Below, piece by piece: positions 13,645 through 21,946 of a stretch of 64,000 bases of DNA. This DNA is from a virus. Below the pieces are notes generated by a model. The model was not told where the DNA came from. It did not search any database and saw nothing but the letters and a program-made list of their open reading frames with translations. The stretch lies in the IMG/VR virus record IMGVR_UViG_3300022752_000019, positions 1 through 64,000 of that record; one strand, 5' to 3'. Made by a program: the position numbers and the translations under genes. Position 1 is the first letter of the stretch; every line of letters starts with the position of its first letter.

Positions 13645-14711
13645 GTGTGGAGTTCCTGCTTCACAAGATGGAGGAAGTCCGCAAGGAGAGGCCGGACCTC
13701 CCCATGTCAACGCTTCTGGCCCAGGAGGCGGTTCCCCTGAACCCCACCACGGGCGAGCGGGCATCGGTCCGAGAGATGCCCTACATCCTCGGACTGCTCA
13801 GCAAGCACCCGATCTACTGGGAACTGGATCCCGCGCTGGCAGCCGCCATGCTGGCTACGGACCCTCCCGATGATCCCGGCCTGCGCGGGCTTCGACTTCC
13901 TCATCCGGCGATCTGGGTCGGCGTCCCGCCGATCTTCGAGATCTGGAACGAGGAGACGGGCATGCACAAGGTCGAGGGCTTCTACATTGCGGAGGACTGG
14001 ATCCCCTCCCGCAACAAGCTCTTCGAGAAGCTGAGTCGGAAGAACGTGCAGCTCCACGAACTGCACAGCACCGAAAGGAACATCGTCGCAGAGGCGTTCC
14101 AGGAGGCGATGGACAGCGGCCAAGCCGGTGACGTGCTCGAGCGCGCAGTGCTCGTGCTCGTGGTCGGTGAGAGCCGCTCGAAGCCGGCCGTCCGAAACGT
14201 GATGGCCTACGGGCACAGCTACGAGGTGGTCACGCGAGATGACGCGCTCCTCTCGTTCTGGATCTTCACTGAGGACCCCGAGCGGAAGCAGGAGGAGTAC
14301 ACTCCGGGATCCGATCTCGCGCGGAAGACCGTGATCAACTTCCTCATGGCGCTGCAATCGGACTACCTCTCGCACGAGAAGGTGGTGCCGAAGAAGCCCA
14401 AGAGCCCGAAGAAGGTCGCGCGCGCGGAGAGGCGCGGAGAGTCCTACTCCGAGTACTCCGTGATTCGCCTCGGGAAGAGGTACTCCTCCTCTGAGACGGC
14501 GAAGGGCACCAAAGCGAAGCCTGGGGAGCAGCGAGATCGCATCATCCGGGGTCACTGGGCTCACTACTGGGTCTTGGAAGAGAACGTCGGCTCACAGGTC
14601 CGCATCGAAATGCGCGAACGTGAAGACCGTCGTCCGCTGTACAAGATTCGGCGGTGGATCCGGCCGGTGATCATCGGGAACCCGCCGATCAAGACCTACC
14701 TCGTCAAGTAA
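13599..14711 (+). CDS. AcrVA2-like protein
   Basis: A 370-residue protein starting at ATG 13599 (MRHPEIMLGASGARVG). The layout resembles the AcrVA2-like family: a Y-W-E-L-D-P-A-L segment (about residue 69), then L-P-H-P-A-I-W-V-G-V-P with a domain around GFYIAEDW. A Lys/Arg-rich middle precedes the C-terminal signature RGHWAHYW (about 331) and R-R-W-I-R-P-V-I-I-G-N-P-P. AcrVA2 is an anti-Cas12a protein reported to act on nascent Cas12a. Relatives occur in phages and plasmids whose hosts lack Cas12a, so an anti-CRISPR role is not implied. The assignment is by remembered pattern. Confidence 0.55.
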   Translation: MRHPEIMLGASGARVGVEFLLHKMEEVRKERPDLPMSTLLAQEAVPLNPTTGERASVREMPYILGLLSKHPIYWELDPALAAAMLATDPPDDPGLRGLRLPHPAIWVGVPPIFEIWNEETGMHKVEGFYIAEDWIPSRNKLFEKLSRKNVQLHELHSTERNIVAEAFQEAMDSGQAGDVLERAVLVLVVGESRSKPAVRNVMAYGHSYEVVTRDDALLSFWIFTEDPERKQEEYTPGSDLARKTVINFLMALQSDYLSHEKVVPKKPKSPKKVARAERRGESYSEYSVIRLGKRYSSSETAKGTKAKPGEQRDRIIRGHWAHYWVLEENVGSQVRIEMREREDRRPLYKIRRWIRPVIIGNPPIKTYLVK

Positions 14712-14750
14712 ACCCTCACGGGTTTCGGGCAGCCTATGGCTGCCTTTTTT
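14710..14750 (+). terminator. Double hairpin terminator
   Basis: A small AAACCC-TCAC-GGGTTT hairpin is followed by GGCAGCC-TAT-GGCTGCC and six T. Confidence 0.9.
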
Positions 14751-14805
14751 AGATTACAAGTTCCACAGAAACGTGCAATAACTCAGATAGACAGGAGGTA
14801 ATTAC

Positions 14806-15393
14806 GTGATTCCACTAAATATCGCCAGGGCAATCAGTCGGATTTGGGACATGGGAGATCCAGTGCTGGGCAACAAGGTCCATCTGGGCCTGCACATTCA
14901 GTTCGACCCGGAAGACGAGGTAGTTCAGATGGAGACGGCGTGCAAGATTGCCGCGATTCAGATTTTCTTCGATAGCTCGCTATTGACCGATACGACTGCC
15001 CTTGATGGCCTGCACGACATCCTCATTCCTGAGAAGGAGGTGCGAAAGTACATTCGGAGCAAGGGCAAAGGCCCCTTGGAGTTCGAGCCGTTCGACGAAA
15101 ACTCGTATCAGTGGAGAGACATCAACGAGGCCCTTCGCGCGTCACACGTCGTACGAAGCCCGCGCGGGATCGAGTTGCCGACAACCGGAGTGAGGATCAA
15201 CAACCTCATCGCCGTCGGCAAGATCTTCGATGACATCTACGATGGAGAAGACGCTTCTCAGGTTATCAAGGTTGGACAAGAAACCCCGTTAGGAGTTATT
15301 CACTTTCACGTTGACATCGAAACGCAGGACACGACAGTGGACTGCTCGGTGTACGTCATGCCGTGCAGACTGGAGGTAGCAGATGAAGAGTAG
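14806..15393 (+). CDS. Unknown protein, 195 aa
   Basis: GTG 14806 has an AGGAGGT site 6 nt upstream. The protein is alpha/beta with a central F-E-P-F-D-E-N-S-Y-Q-W segment and an all-beta C-terminus. No family is recognised. An imperfect copy of the phage promoter element (GATTAC ... GCAATAA) lies upstream. The 3' end overlaps the next gene by 11 nt. Confidence 0.75.
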   Translation: MIPLNIARAISRIWDMGDPVLGNKVHLGLHIQFDPEDEVVQMETACKIAAIQIFFDSSLLTDTTALDGLHDILIPEKEVRKYIRSKGKGPLEFEPFDENSYQWRDINEALRASHVVRSPRGIELPTTGVRINNLIAVGKIFDDIYDGEDASQVIKVGQETPLGVIHFHVDIETQDTTVDCSVYVMPCRLEVADEE

Positions 15394-15715
15394 CCTGGAA
15401 GAACTCCTGGACGAGGTTCGAGACGCAGAAGACGTGGTGCCGCTGCTACTGAAGCTCCGATGGTTTGCGGAGGAGCACGGCGTAATCTCACATCGAGTCC
15501 AAGATCTGATCAACAACACCAGCGAAGCACGCACGCTCTCAGTGGACCTCGAGGCAATCTACGAGGAGCTGGATGTCTTCCACACCGATGAGGCGATTCG
15601 CGAGATTCGCCGAATGATCGACGAGATCGACTCACTTCACGAGAACGTGAAAGAGTTGGGCGAGTCGCTGGAGCGCGCAGAAGCCGAGATCGCGCGCCTC
15701 AACGAGGGGGCATGA
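15383..15715 (+). CDS. Coiled-coil protein, 110 aa
   Basis: Almost fully helical and acidic, with heptads in its second half (EIRRMIDEIDSLHENVKEL and a following ESLERAEAEIARL). It overlaps the previous gene by 11 nt. Likely an oligomeric small accessory protein. Confidence 0.75.
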   Translation: MKSSLEELLDEVRDAEDVVPLLLKLRWFAEEHGVISHRVQDLINNTSEARTLSVDLEAIYEELDVFHTDEAIREIRRMIDEIDSLHENVKELGESLERAEAEIARLNEGA

Positions 15716-15720
15716 AAAAT

Positions 15721-15754
15721 GGGCCCGGAGGGTGGGAGCAGTCCCTCCGGGCCC
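15721..15754 (+). terminator. Strong hairpin without T-run
   Basis: A 12-bp stem GGGCCCGGAGGG / CCCTCCGGGCCC with a 10-nt loop follows the stop by 5 nt. A second G/C-rich inverted repeat follows to about 15788. No T-tract, so this may be a rho-type or processing structure. Confidence 0.6.
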
Positions 15755-15793
15755 GGCCTCGACGGAGCGGAGCGAACTCCGGAGGCCCTGTGT

Positions 15794-15817
15794 AGATTAC
15801 TCAAGTTGGCGTCATAA
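15794..15817 (+). promoter_or_regulatory. Putative phage promoter (AGATTA ... GTCATAA)
   Basis: AGATTA, 13 nt, then CATAA, placed after the hairpin and 46 nt before ATG 15864. A variant of the element at 3645, with T for A before CATAA. Confidence 0.45.
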
Positions 15818-15863
15818 GCAAAGGGACAGGGTGCCTCCTGTCTTACTACTGGCAGGGAATACG

Positions 15864-16076
15864 ATGGACGACGTGGTTACCAACTTCATGACGGCGGACG
15901 AGGTCCGCGCTCACCTCAAGGCGCACCCAGGGGCGATGCCTGCAATGGACGACGCAATCGGAGACATGGTCGAGGAGGGCCTGCTCGTTGCCCTCTTGGT
16001 GGACGGAGAGATCTGCATCTCCATCACGGATACCGGACGCGGGCTCTACGAGCAGATGTACCTGGTCGAGACATGA
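15864..16076 (+). CDS. Unknown small protein, 70 aa
   Basis: A GGCAGGGA site precedes the ATG. The order helix-helix-helix then strands (MVEEGLLVALLVDGEICISI) looks like a small winged-helix domain. Its stop overlaps the topoisomerase start (ATGA), so it is translationally coupled and may modulate that enzyme. Confidence 0.65.
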   Translation: MDDVVTNFMTADEVRAHLKAHPGAMPAMDDAIGDMVEEGLLVALLVDGEICISITDTGRGLYEQMYLVET

Positions 16077-17962
16077 GCTACGACGCCAGCAGCATTGAGA
16101 TCCTCGAGGGACTTGCTGCGGTTCGCAAACGCCCAGGGATGTACATCGGAGGTACGGACGCCGCTGGCTTTCATCACCTCCTCTGGGAGATCCTCGACAA
16201 CTCGGTTGACGAGGCCATCGCGGGCCATGCCAAGAACATCAGCGTCGAGATCGAGGACGACTTTGCCGAGGTCGTTGATGACGGCCGCGGCATTCCATTC
16301 GACATTCACCCGAAGACCAAAACCTCTGCGCTCGACGTCATCTTCACGACGTTGCACGCAGGAGGTAAGTTCGGGGACGGAGCCTACAAGAACTCGGGCG
16401 GCCTCCACGGCGTCGGCAGCAGCGTGGTCAACGCCCTGTCCGAAAGCCTTACGGTCTCATCTCGTAGAGATGGGAAGGAGGCTACTCGAGAGTTCTCTCG
16501 CGGCGACCCGGTTGGCAAGCTTCGCCTTGTCGCCTGCAAGGCCACACGCGGAACAACCGTAAGCTTCAGACCCGATCCGGACATCTTCGGAGAACAGGTC
16601 TTCGACCCAGACCTCGTTCGCGCGAGGATGAAGGTCCGCGCCTACCTGACGCCCGGCGTGTCCTTCACGCTGTTCTCCGGTACGGAGGAAGAGATCTTCG
16701 TGTTCTCGGGCGGGCTGGCCGATTACCTTGCCGAGATTCTCGAGAAGGATGGGTCGGAGCCGGTGACGGACTTCCCGTTCGTCATCAGCACCGCTGAGCC
16801 TCGGGTGCAGGTTGCGCTCACCTGGACAGGCGGGACCAGTACGGAGATTCGATCGTTCGCCAATGCCATCCCGACGAGAGACGGAGGGACGCACGAGAAG
16901 GGACTGGATGCTGTCGTCGTCTCTGTTCTCAAGGATCTCCTTGAGGACCACAAGGAGGTGCCCAAGAAGCTGAAGATCACTCCTGCGGACATTCGGGAGG
17001 GCCTCCTCGCCCTCATCTCGGTGTTCGTGGGGGAGCCGCAGTTTCAAGGGCAAACGAAGGATCGGCTCAACAACCCCGAGGTTGTCAAGACGGTCGAGTC
17101 TGCCATCCGCGGGCCCTTCCGTGATTGGCTGAACGCCAACCAGCGACAGACGACGGAGCTGGTGAAGCGCATCGTCAAGGCTGCACAGGCCAGGGCCGCT
17201 GCTCGCGCAGCAAGCGACGCAGTGACTCGGTCTGGTCCCGTCAACAGGTTGCGCTTGCCGGGCAAGCTGTCGGATTGCAGCTCGAGCGACCGCGAGACCA
17301 CTGAGCTGTTCCTCGTGGAAGGAGACTCCGCAGGAGGCTCTGCGAAGATGGCACGCGATCGCAAGACGCAGGCCATCCTCGCGCTGCGCGGCAAGATCAT
17401 GAACACCGAAAGCCTTCCGCTCTCAAAGGTTGTCCAGAACGAGGAGATCAAGAACATCATCGACGCACTTGGGTGCGGAGTTGGCGCTTCGTTCGACATC
17501 CGAAAACTGCGCTATGGGAAGATCATCCTGCTGATGGACGCCGACAGCGACGGTGATCACATCGCGGTTCTGGCGCTGACGTTCTTCTTCCGCTTCCTAC
17601 CTGACCTCATCCTCGACGGAAGGATCTACCTCGCGGTGCCTCCGCTCTATCGAGTGGACATCGGCAAGAAGACGCTGTGGGTCAGAGATGACCGGAGGCT
17701 GGCGAAGGTACAAGAGGAGCATCCGCGCAGTCACTTGCAGGTCACTCGGTTCAAGGGCCTTGGAGAGATGCCGCCGCAAATGCTGTGGCAGACCACCATG
17801 GACCCGAGAACGCGCGTCCTCGAGCGGGTGACTGTTGCAGAGGAGGACGTTGACGTCACCGAAGAGACGATCAACGGCCTGCTCGGCAAAGATGTAGAGG
17901 TTCGATACGAGATGCTGATGGAGTTACTCCAGCAGGAAGCCTCGATTGAACTCTCAATTTGA
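16073..17962 (+). CDS. Type IIA topoisomerase subunit B (GyrB/ParE type)
   Basis: ATPase subunit of a DNA gyrase/topoisomerase IV-type enzyme. Order: GHKL ATPase with VRKRPGMYIG (about residue 17) and EILDNSVDEA (about 39), the G-x-H-G-V-G loop SGGLHGVGSSVVNAL (about 108), a transducer domain, then TOPRIM with EGDSAGGSA (about 417) and the acidic DADSDGDH (about 487). It ends with the C-terminal FKGLGEMPP motif. Length 629 fits the short GyrB/ParE form. The A subunit is not in this window. It would relieve supercoils or decatenate replicated phage DNA. Confidence 0.95.
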   Translation: MSYDASSIEILEGLAAVRKRPGMYIGGTDAAGFHHLLWEILDNSVDEAIAGHAKNISVEIEDDFAEVVDDGRGIPFDIHPKTKTSALDVIFTTLHAGGKFGDGAYKNSGGLHGVGSSVVNALSESLTVSSRRDGKEATREFSRGDPVGKLRLVACKATRGTTVSFRPDPDIFGEQVFDPDLVRARMKVRAYLTPGVSFTLFSGTEEEIFVFSGGLADYLAEILEKDGSEPVTDFPFVISTAEPRVQVALTWTGGTSTEIRSFANAIPTRDGGTHEKGLDAVVVSVLKDLLEDHKEVPKKLKITPADIREGLLALISVFVGEPQFQGQTKDRLNNPEVVKTVESAIRGPFRDWLNANQRQTTELVKRIVKAAQARAAARAASDAVTRSGPVNRLRLPGKLSDCSSSDRETTELFLVEGDSAGGSAKMARDRKTQAILALRGKIMNTESLPLSKVVQNEEIKNIIDALGCGVGASFDIRKLRYGKIILLMDADSDGDHIAVLALTFFFRFLPDLILDGRIYLAVPPLYRVDIGKKTLWVRDDRRLAKVQEEHPRSHLQVTRFKGLGEMPPQMLWQTTMDPRTRVLERVTVAEEDVDVTEETINGLLGKDVEVRYEMLMELLQQEASIELSI

Positions 17963-17998
17963 CATCTGTTCCCACTATGGGACGGGGTCGATTATACT

Positions 17999-18018
17999 GA
18001 GGGTCTCGGCCCTCTTTT
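17999..18018 (+). terminator. Short terminator
   Basis: GAGGG-TCTCGG-CCCTC followed by TTTT, directly downstream of the topoisomerase gene. A twin of this design is at 27040. Confidence 0.75.
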
Positions 18019-18030
18019 AGCTGGTGTTCC

Positions 18031-19182
18031 ATGTATCGTGAAGAGTCCGTTTCGTCCTCGTTCAGCTCCGTAAATGGAAGAAGTCGCGGAGCGGTGGATC
18101 GAAAGGTGCGCGTGAACGGAGCAACTCTTCGAGAGAAAATTCGCACCAAAGACGGGAAGATCACAAAGGCCAAGGCACAGATGCGTAAGAATGCGGCAGC
18201 GCCGATGTACCACGTCGCCGGCGCGTTGGGTGGCGGGGCTCTCGGGGCTGGCGCCGGCTACCTGTCTTCGGAAGATGAGAAAACACGTAAGAAGCGGGCA
18301 CTCATCGGAGGGAGTGTTGGGGCGACTGGTGGCGCATTGTTGCCCTTCCTAATGCGCAGAGGAGTGAATGGGGCCGAACCTACACCTCCCAGTTCCGTAC
18401 ATAAAGGCGATATTCCTCCTGAAGCACCGAATATCACGGATGTAGGCGCATCGGCTGTGTCGAAGCAGCCGGCTGAATCGTTGCGTTCTTTCTTAAATAC
18501 AAGATTTTACGGCATTCAAGAGGACTATGGCACAATGGGTACCGACGATCCTTTCTTCACTAAGTACCCTAATATTCGTAGTTTGAATCCAGACTTTCCT
18601 GGGGTCCACGAAATGCCCTACGGGAATTTCCTTCTCAGAGATCCAGAGCTTAGAAAAAAGTTACACAAGATCGAGGAAAGCAGAGGACCGGTGCATGGCC
18701 CAAATCCAGCGGCCTTTGGAGTCGTTTACGACCCGACGAGGAACTCAACTGTCGTGCTCGACGTCCGTACGACGCCACGACAGGATAATTACGGACGACC
18801 GATACGTCAAACCGCTGCATACGAGTTTCCGGGAGGGGACTACACTGAGGAGTTTGCAGCACATCCTCCCAGTCGAGCAGCGATACAGAGAAAATTAGAA
18901 GAGCTGGATGAGTTTGAGCCTATCGCAGCGCAGCACAGAATACGGCAGAGTAAATCTGGGGTGATCCAGCCTCTGACAGCCGAGGAAAAGAACGAACTGG
19001 GAAGAAGGATGCAGACTACCACCGTAGAGGATCTCTACCCGGATGGGCTGCCAGAGTTCCTAAAGCACCTCGGGCAACCCAAGACTGCCTCCATTCTGAG
19101 TCCGGAGGCTCTTTACTTCTTCCGCGATGAGATGCAGAAAGGTCCGCCTATGCGTCACTCGGCGGAACGCGCAGACATCTGA
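18031..19182 (+). CDS. Glycine-zipper virion-type protein, 383 aa
   Basis: A basic N-terminus leads to a hydrophobic Gly/Ala segment (AGALGGGALGAGAGYLSS, about residues 63-80), a charged E-D-E-K-T-R-K-K-R turn and a second Gly-rich segment. This hairpin plan recurs in at least six other proteins here. The rest is a soluble domain of unknown type, and a P-K-T-A-S-I tag lies near the C-terminus. It is likely a structural or injected protein. Its 3' end converges with the minus-strand gene at 19155 and overlaps it by 28 nt. Confidence 0.7.
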   Translation: MYREESVSSSFSSVNGRSRGAVDRKVRVNGATLREKIRTKDGKITKAKAQMRKNAAAPMYHVAGALGGGALGAGAGYLSSEDEKTRKKRALIGGSVGATGGALLPFLMRRGVNGAEPTPPSSVHKGDIPPEAPNITDVGASAVSKQPAESLRSFLNTRFYGIQEDYGTMGTDDPFFTKYPNIRSLNPDFPGVHEMPYGNFLLRDPELRKKLHKIEESRGPVHGPNPAAFGVVYDPTRNSTVVLDVRTTPRQDNYGRPIRQTAAYEFPGGDYTEEFAAHPPSRAAIQRKLEELDEFEPIAAQHRIRQSKSGVIQPLTAEEKNELGRRMQTTTVEDLYPDGLPEFLKHLGQPKTASILSPEALYFFRDEMQKGPPMRHSAERADI

Positions 19183-19463
19183 ATCTCGGGAATCGAAGCC
19201 AGGATTAGCGCGGCGACAGTTGCCGCGGCGTCCTGAACTCGGCCGCGCTCGACGGCATCTGCCAGCTCGTCCATGATGTCGGCCGCAAGCAGCGCGATGT
19301 CTTGGGCGAGCTCGATCTCGTTCAGGTCAGCGCCTTGCTGCGCGCTGAGATGCTGAAGCAGCGCCGAGGGCGCTTCGTCAGGGCCAACCTGCGTCCGCAG
19401 GAGGGCAGAGACCAGTTTTACAGTCTTGACGGACTTACCGAAGGTACGACGAAGGCGAGCCAT
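19155..19463 (-). CDS. Small helical protein with its own sigma70 promoter
   Basis: A 102-residue protein starting at MARLRRTFGKSVKTV; the start has AGGAAAG upstream. The N-terminus is basic and the rest is an acidic helical bundle (DIALLAADIMDELADAVERG). No family is recognised. A consensus-like host promoter lies 53 nt upstream, unlike most genes here, which suggests early expression by host polymerase. Confidence 0.65.
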   Translation of the reverse strand: MARLRRTFGKSVKTVKLVSALLRTQVGPDEAPSALLQHLSAQQGADLNEIELAQDIALLAADIMDELADAVERGRVQDAAATVAALILASIPEIQMSARSAE

Positions 19464-19515
19464 TGTTGGTGCTTTCCTGTGGTTTGGAAAATCGGCCCCC
19501 GATGGGGACAGGTAT

Positions 19516-19544
19516 ATGTTAAAGTAGCAAGGAATCCTTGTCAA
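19516..19544 (-). promoter_or_regulatory. Sigma70-type promoter
   Basis: On the minus strand: TTGACA, a 17-nt spacer, TAACAT. It drives the gene ending at 19155. The -35 box is perfect. Confidence 0.7.
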
Positions 19545-19690
19545 CCTGACCCTGATCTGGCCGGCGCGAGGCCCGGTTTACTGGAAAACCGCTCTTCCAT
19601 CGGAAACACTATTTCCATCATTTCCGCTTGAGATCAGCAGGGTGCACGACGCTTCTTGTCGCGCTATGATTGGGCACTTCTGGAGACTTC

Positions 19691-20062
19691 ATGGCAACGA
19701 AGGTCAATGTTCGCTCGGCGATCCCTGGAGCCACGGCGGCCTCCCGACGGATCTTGAGCGGAGTCACCGCCGCAACCTCGGCGCCGACACTTCCTGGTGA
19801 TGGCGTCCTCCTTCAGCGCAACGAGTTCATCCATCTCTTCTTTGAGGTGGCTGGCACGAACCCTGTGTTCTCTGTTCAGATCTGGTGGTTCACCCCAATC
19901 AGTGGCAAGTGGCACAAGGGCGAGGCGCTCAACGTCAACGCGAACGATCTGGCCACCATCGAGGTGCAGGGACTCAGTCGGGTTGCGCTACAGGTGACGG
20001 CAGTCTCGGGAACAGGTACTCCAACTCTTGATGCCTGGCTTGGCCTTGTGGTGCCGGTATGA
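19691..20062 (+). CDS. Small beta-rich virion-type protein, 123 aa
   Basis: ATG 19691 (MATKVNVRSAIPG). All-beta pattern with V-Q-I-W-W-F-T-P and repeated strands. The 4-nt overlap with the tail-fibre-like gene downstream suggests an appendage or fibre-attachment protein. No family is recognised. Confidence 0.65.
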   Translation: MATKVNVRSAIPGATAASRRILSGVTAATSAPTLPGDGVLLQRNEFIHLFFEVAGTNPVFSVQIWWFTPISGKWHKGEALNVNANDLATIEVQGLSRVALQVTAVSGTGTPTLDAWLGLVVPV

Positions 20063-21117
20063 GCCGCCGAATCTTCCGTCGTCGTGCGGGCATCGTGACT
20101 GGAGATCTGGTTCAGGATCCAGTGACTGACATTGCAACCCTGCGAACGCTTCCGGCCCGAGACGTCGACAACGGGCAGATCGTCCTGGTGCGTAGCGTCA
20201 ATCAGATCTACTCGTTCAAGTATGGGGACACGACCGCTGATGACGGAGACCTGTCCGTCGCGCCGACCTACGACTCCGCAGTTGGCCGCTGGCTCAAGGT
20301 CACCACTCCGATCCCCGAAGTCTCATTCGCACTTGGGGAACTGGAAGATGTTGACATCGATGGGGTGACTGACGGCGCAGTTCTGACCTACAACGATGGA
20401 ACGGAGACTTGGGGCTTCTCTACGCCCTGCGAATGCCCTGATCTCGAAGCCGCCGAGGAGGTGACATTCACGGGCGATGTCGAGGTCGAGGGAGACCTCA
20501 CCGTCGGCATGGGCCTCGGAAGCTCTGGAGGTGTCCTCGTTGGATCTGCCCACGAGTCAGACCTCGCGGTCGCCGACATGACCGGGACGTTCTCGGTCAA
20601 GCTTGGGACGCGCCGGCAAGTTCCCAACAGCATCGGCTCAAGAACTCACATCGTCATCAGCGGCGTTGTCGCCAAGATTGGCAGCCCAGTCGCGCAGCTG
20701 TCGCTCGGAGTGAACATCTCGGACTCAGCGGGTGTCACGGCCGGACTGTTCATCAGTGGCAATCTTGGAGATGCCGCCGGACTCGGAGTTGCAAACAACA
20801 GTGAGGTCGTGGCGCAGATCACGGTCCTCTTTGGCCCTGCGACAAGTGGAAGCCCGACGCAGCGAAACATTCATGTCAGTGGAACCTGCATTCAGGATCG
20901 AAGCGGAACAATCAACTCCTCATTCCTGCGTCGCTTCGTGACTGGCAGTCCTCCTGGCCCCGCTTCCTACGGCCAAGGGCTCACGATCGAGAACGTCGAC
21001 ATCTCGAATGATAGGATCCAGATGTCGCTGGAGACCAACAACAACGGGCAAACTGCCCCGAGTCACTACGAGTTCCGGACCAAGATGATCTCGATCGACT
21101 GCGCGAAGGGAAGCTAA
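20059..21117 (+). CDS. Tail-fibre-like protein, 352 aa
   Basis: The N-terminal module (about residues 22-80: TDIATLRTLPARDVDNGQIV, then a Y-S-F-K-Y-G-D strand and W-L-K-V) is typical of phage tail-fibre and appendage proteins. Next is G-A-V-L-T-Y-N-D-G-T-E-T-W, a linker unit common in such fibres. The C-terminal half is beta-rich and ends with an H-Y-E-F-R-T-K-M-I segment that resembles one in the decoration-like protein at 38924. Probably a receptor-binding or surface fibre. Confidence 0.6.
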   Translation: MSRRIFRRRAGIVTGDLVQDPVTDIATLRTLPARDVDNGQIVLVRSVNQIYSFKYGDTTADDGDLSVAPTYDSAVGRWLKVTTPIPEVSFALGELEDVDIDGVTDGAVLTYNDGTETWGFSTPCECPDLEAAEEVTFTGDVEVEGDLTVGMGLGSSGGVLVGSAHESDLAVADMTGTFSVKLGTRRQVPNSIGSRTHIVISGVVAKIGSPVAQLSLGVNISDSAGVTAGLFISGNLGDAAGLGVANNSEVVAQITVLFGPATSGSPTQRNIHVSGTCIQDRSGTINSSFLRRFVTGSPPGPASYGQGLTIENVDISNDRIQMSLETNNNGQTAPSHYEFRTKMISIDCAKGS

Positions 21118-21119
21118 AA

Positions 21120-21785
21120 ATGAACAAAACCGCGGCGTATCACTTGCTTCTTTCTCAGCATCCGCTGTGGCAGAAAACTGCGTTCGCGCCTTCTTCGCTT
21201 TTGCCCGCCGGAGGGGCCGCCATTGGGGGCGCCCTTGGTGGCATCGGTGGATATTTATCCACCGATGACAAAGAAAAGAGAAAGAAGCGTGCAGTTATTG
21301 GGGCGATCACCGGCGGAGCACTTGGAGGCGTGGGAGGAGAGGCAGTACGAAGATTTAGTATGCCCTCTGAGCCGCCGTTTAAACCTCCATTCGATCTTCC
21401 CCCTCCTGATCCCACTCGAAACAACATTCCGTTACGAACAAAGTTCTTACACGATGCCATTGATAAGCATCGTGAAGATTACCTGAGATATGAACTGGGA
21501 CTACTTGGAGTAAAGAACCGACTCACCCCTGATGAAGTTAGAGGACTTTTAGGTGGAATGGACGCCCTGGACTCAGCTCCGGTTTTAAACCTTTTGAGAG
21601 AAGGCGCTCCGAGGTGGAGGGCCGGTGAAGTTGAGAGACTATCCGGGGAATACAAAGGACTTAACATACCTGCCGGTGGATCTCTCATTGATGCACGACT
21701 GAGCAGAGCAGCCCGTGATGACGCCCGTGTTGAGGCCAAGAGGCGGGTAGACGAGTTCCTGGCTAACAGACCGAAGTCTCCATAA
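21120..21785 (+). CDS. Glycine-zipper protein with M-N-K-x-A-A-Y start
   Basis: A 221-residue protein beginning MNKTAAYHLLLSQHPLW, a start shared with the proteins at 28160 and 58763. The zipper hairpin follows (GGAAIGGALGGIGGYLST, a K-E-K-R-K-K-R turn, a second Gly-rich strand). The C-terminal part is helical. It begins 2 nt after the fibre-like gene. Likely a virion or injection protein. Confidence 0.7.
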   Translation: MNKTAAYHLLLSQHPLWQKTAFAPSSLLPAGGAAIGGALGGIGGYLSTDDKEKRKKRAVIGAITGGALGGVGGEAVRRFSMPSEPPFKPPFDLPPPDPTRNNIPLRTKFLHDAIDKHREDYLRYELGLLGVKNRLTPDEVRGLLGGMDALDSAPVLNLLREGAPRWRAGEVERLSGEYKGLNIPAGGSLIDARLSRAARDDARVEAKRRVDEFLANRPKSP

Positions 21786-21795
21786 GGTGCTAAAA

Positions 21796-21823
21796 AAGAG
21801 CCCCGTCGTAAGACGGGGCTCTT
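21796..21823. terminator. Bidirectional terminator
   Basis: A 12-bp stem AAGAGCCCCGTC with a GTAA loop. It has T-rich sequence on one side and an A-run on the other, so it can end both the plus-strand genes and the minus-strand ParB operon. Confidence 0.9.
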
Positions 21824-21826
21824 AGT

Positions 21827-21946
21827 TTACAGGTACCCGAGCAACGCGAGCCGGATGTACCCGTCCCCCTGGACCACCTCGAAGATCCCGATGCGGCTGC
21901 CAACCTTCTTGTAGGTGATCACGAGTTGTCCAAGGAGTTCGTCCAT
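21827..21946 (-). CDS. Small protein at the end of the parB operon, 39 aa
   Basis: The ATG overlaps the parB stop as TGATG. The peptide is one helix then strands (MDELLGQLVITYKKVGSRIG). No family is recognised. Coupled translation and a terminator right behind it support a real gene. Confidence 0.55.
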   Translation of the reverse strand: MDELLGQLVITYKKVGSRIGIFEVVQGDGYIRLALLGYL

